DNA of 64,000 nt from Bacteroidota bacterium (GTDB lineage: Bacteria; Bacteroidota; Bacteroidia; Chitinophagales; BACL12), in contig JADKAC010000008.1 of the NCBI GenBank assembly GCA_016715425.1, positions 45,001-109,000 of the forward strand, read 5' to 3'. How positions within the stretch are numbered: position 1 is the first letter of the stretch; the number at the start of each line of letters is the position of its first letter. This document shows positions 62,658 through 64,000 of the stretch, piece by piece. Made by a program: the position numbers and the translations under genes. Below the pieces are notes generated by a model. The model had not been told where the DNA came from. It did not search any database and worked only from the letters and a program-made list of their open reading frames with translations.

Positions 62658-64000
62658 ATGAGAAAGTATTTATTTGCACTTGTCCCCTTATTATTAATTC
62701 TTTCAAGTGTATTTGCACAGGACAAAACAGTAATTGAGCTTAAAGAACACATTACCTATTTGTCAGATGATAAATTGGAAGGAAGACTTACAGGAAGCAA
62801 AGGTGAAATGATGGCTGCGGAATATATTGCAGCAGATTTTAAAGCATTGGGATTAACACCTTTTGGTGATAACAAAACATATATACAAAGCTTTACTTTT
62901 TCTGCAGGTAAAGAAGCGACAAAAAATAATTTTATAACTGTTGGCAACAAGCAAATAGATTATCCGGAAGTATATCCTCTTGTATTATCCGGAACTGCAA
63001 ATATTTCCGCAGAAGTGATTGATTTGGATTATGGTATTTCAGCAGATTCAATTGACTATAATGATTACTCCGGAAAAAATGTGAAAGGTAAAATTGTATT
63101 GGTAAAATTATCTTCTCCGGAGGGCTATCATCCGCACACAAAATTTTATCCGTATGCAGATGAAAGAAGTAAAGTAAATGCAGCAATTGAAAATGGCGCT
63201 GCCGGAATTATTTTTTATAATGTGGATAGCAATTATGAAACTCCACGAATGGATTACACCATGAAAACTTCTGCTGTATCCATTCCCGCAATGTATGTAA
63301 CTGAATCTATTGCTGAAAAAATTATTGCAGAAAAAAAACCGGTTACGTTAGAAACTGAATTATTAGATATTGAAAAAACCGGTCATAATATTTTAGGCTT
63401 TATTGATAATCATGCAAAAGAAACTATTGTAATTGGTGCGCACTATGATCATTTAGGTTATAATGAAATGGGTGGTTCTTTATATCGTGGCAAACCTGCT
63501 ATTCATAACGGCGCAGATGATAATGCAAGTGGTACTGCAATGATTATGGAACTTGCGGAAGCATTGCAATTACTCTCTTATAAAAACAATAATTATTTAT
63601 TCATTGCATTCTCAGGAGAAGAATTGGGTTTGTATGGTTCTAAATATTCTGCTTCCAGCAAAGCGCTTGAACCATTGGATATAAATTACATGCTGAACTT
63701 TGATATGGTCGGCAGATTAGATGAAGAAAATAATCTGATAATAAATGGTGTGGGTACTTCACCTGCATTTGCAAACCTGGATACAATAAATAATAATCGT
63801 TTTGTTTTAAAAACTACAGAGTCCGGTGTTGGACCATCCGATCATACTTCTTTTTATTTAAAAGATATTCCTGTGTTGCATTTTTTTACAGGAACACACA
63901 GTGATTATCATAAACCATCGGATGATGAGGATAAAATTAATTATGATGGTATAGAATTAATTCAAAATTATGTGATTGATATTATTGCTAATTACAATGC
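62658..64000 (+). CDS. M28-family zinc peptidase (partial, 3' end beyond window)
   Basis: Reading from ATG 62658 gives 447 codons open to the right edge. The signal peptide is residues 1-20 (M-R-K-Y-L-F-A-L, cut after VFA). A PA-type insert lies around residues 95-225. The M28 catalytic segment shows metal ligands in I-G-A-H-Y-D-H, H-N-G-A-D-D-N-A-S-G, S-G-E-E-L-G, N-F-D-M-V-G and the late D-Y-H-K. Such enzymes are aminopeptidases or glutaminyl cyclase-type peptidases exported to periplasm or outside. A T9SS domain might follow outside. It is 35 bases after the S41 protease, so both may be a proteolysis operon. Confidence 0.93.
   Translation, partial: MRKYLFALVPLLLILSSVFAQDKTVIELKEHITYLSDDKLEGRLTGSKGEMMAAEYIAADFKALGLTPFGDNKTYIQSFTFSAGKEATKNNFITVGNKQIDYPEVYPLVLSGTANISAEVIDLDYGISADSIDYNDYSGKNVKGKIVLVKLSSPEGYHPHTKFYPYADERSKVNAAIENGAAGIIFYNVDSNYETPRMDYTMKTSAVSIPAMYVTESIAEKIIAEKKPVTLETELLDIEKTGHNILGFIDNHAKETIVIGAHYDHLGYNEMGGSLYRGKPAIHNGADDNASGTAMIMELAEALQLLSYKNNNYLFIAFSGEELGLYGSKYSASSKALEPLDINYMLNFDMVGRLDEENNLIINGVGTSPAFANLDTINNNRFVLKTTESGVGPSDHTSFYLKDIPVLHFFTGTHSDYHKPSDDEDKINYDGIELIQNYVIDIIANYN

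Noticed and set aside
1..64000. tRNA, rRNA, insertion sequence or prophage
   Set aside because: No tRNA-like cloverleaf, no transposase or integrase, and no rRNA sequence was recognised in any gap.

Overview
The window looks like a piece of a low-GC Bacteroidota chromosome, most likely a gliding/T9SS-type member of the Chitinophagales/Saprospirales/Cytophagales side of the phylum. Reasons: genes preceded by the Bacteroidota-type -7 element TAnnTTTG (at rpmH with a TTTG -33 element and an exact 19-base spacer), A-rich leaders with few Shine-Dalgarno motifs, many SPII lipoproteins, secreted proteins ending in T9SS type-A or gliding-motility (CHU_C-like) C-terminal domains, SprB repeats, DUF4175, a GT3-type glycogen synthase and a bacterial GGGP synthase. 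No rRNA, tRNA, CRISPR, IS element or prophage was seen.

Layout. 1-2794 (minus): the 5' part of a secreted beta-propeller/MopE-like protein and an LpxD-type acyltransferase. 2869-5901: two potassium-channel-type proteins, a large inverted repeat, a hypothetical gene and an XRE regulator. 6038-12317: vWA protein, M19 dipeptidase, HExxPGH metallopeptidase-like lipoprotein, metallophosphoesterase, gcvT, comB. 12352-15750: T9SS cargo, a nucleotidyltransferase/small-protein pair and an MFS exporter. 15920-18412: an accessory island containing an 18-base C homopolymer inside the start of a lipoprotein gene, two related outer-membrane-barrel genes and a decayed duplicate. 18547-21705 (minus): GGGPS, rsgA, dtd, a membrane protein and mazG. 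22256-26571: class II ribonucleotide reductase and two small lipoproteins. 26767-34531: DUF4175, RsbW-like ATPase, ybeY, mnmG, Ig-like lipoprotein, with two parS-like sites between ybeY and mnmG. 35041-43060: SprB/gliding-type adhesin, glycogen synthase, UvrD-like helicase-nuclease, lipoprotein. 43175-52956: alpha-2-macroglobulin, paired lipoproteins, lamin-tail T9SS cargo. 53057-59390: asd, SanA-like protein, a two-repeat lipoprotein, a truncated membrane protein, serS, rho. 59422-64000: a small outer-membrane-type protein, rpmH-rnpA-yidD, C-terminal processing protease and a partial M28 peptidase.

Most genes are housekeeping (cell envelope, tRNA/ribosome quality control, nucleotide metabolism, transcription termination). 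The most unusual region is 15920-18412. A near-consensus promoter drives an ATG followed within 12 bases by C18, and the tract length as read puts the lipoprotein signal peptide out of frame. This fits an OFF phase-variable surface lipoprotein next to duplicated barrel genes. The second notable signal is a pair of parS-like palindromes beside mnmG, which suggests proximity to the replication origin. Intergenic gaps at three convergent gene junctions hold short-period repeats or inverted repeats.
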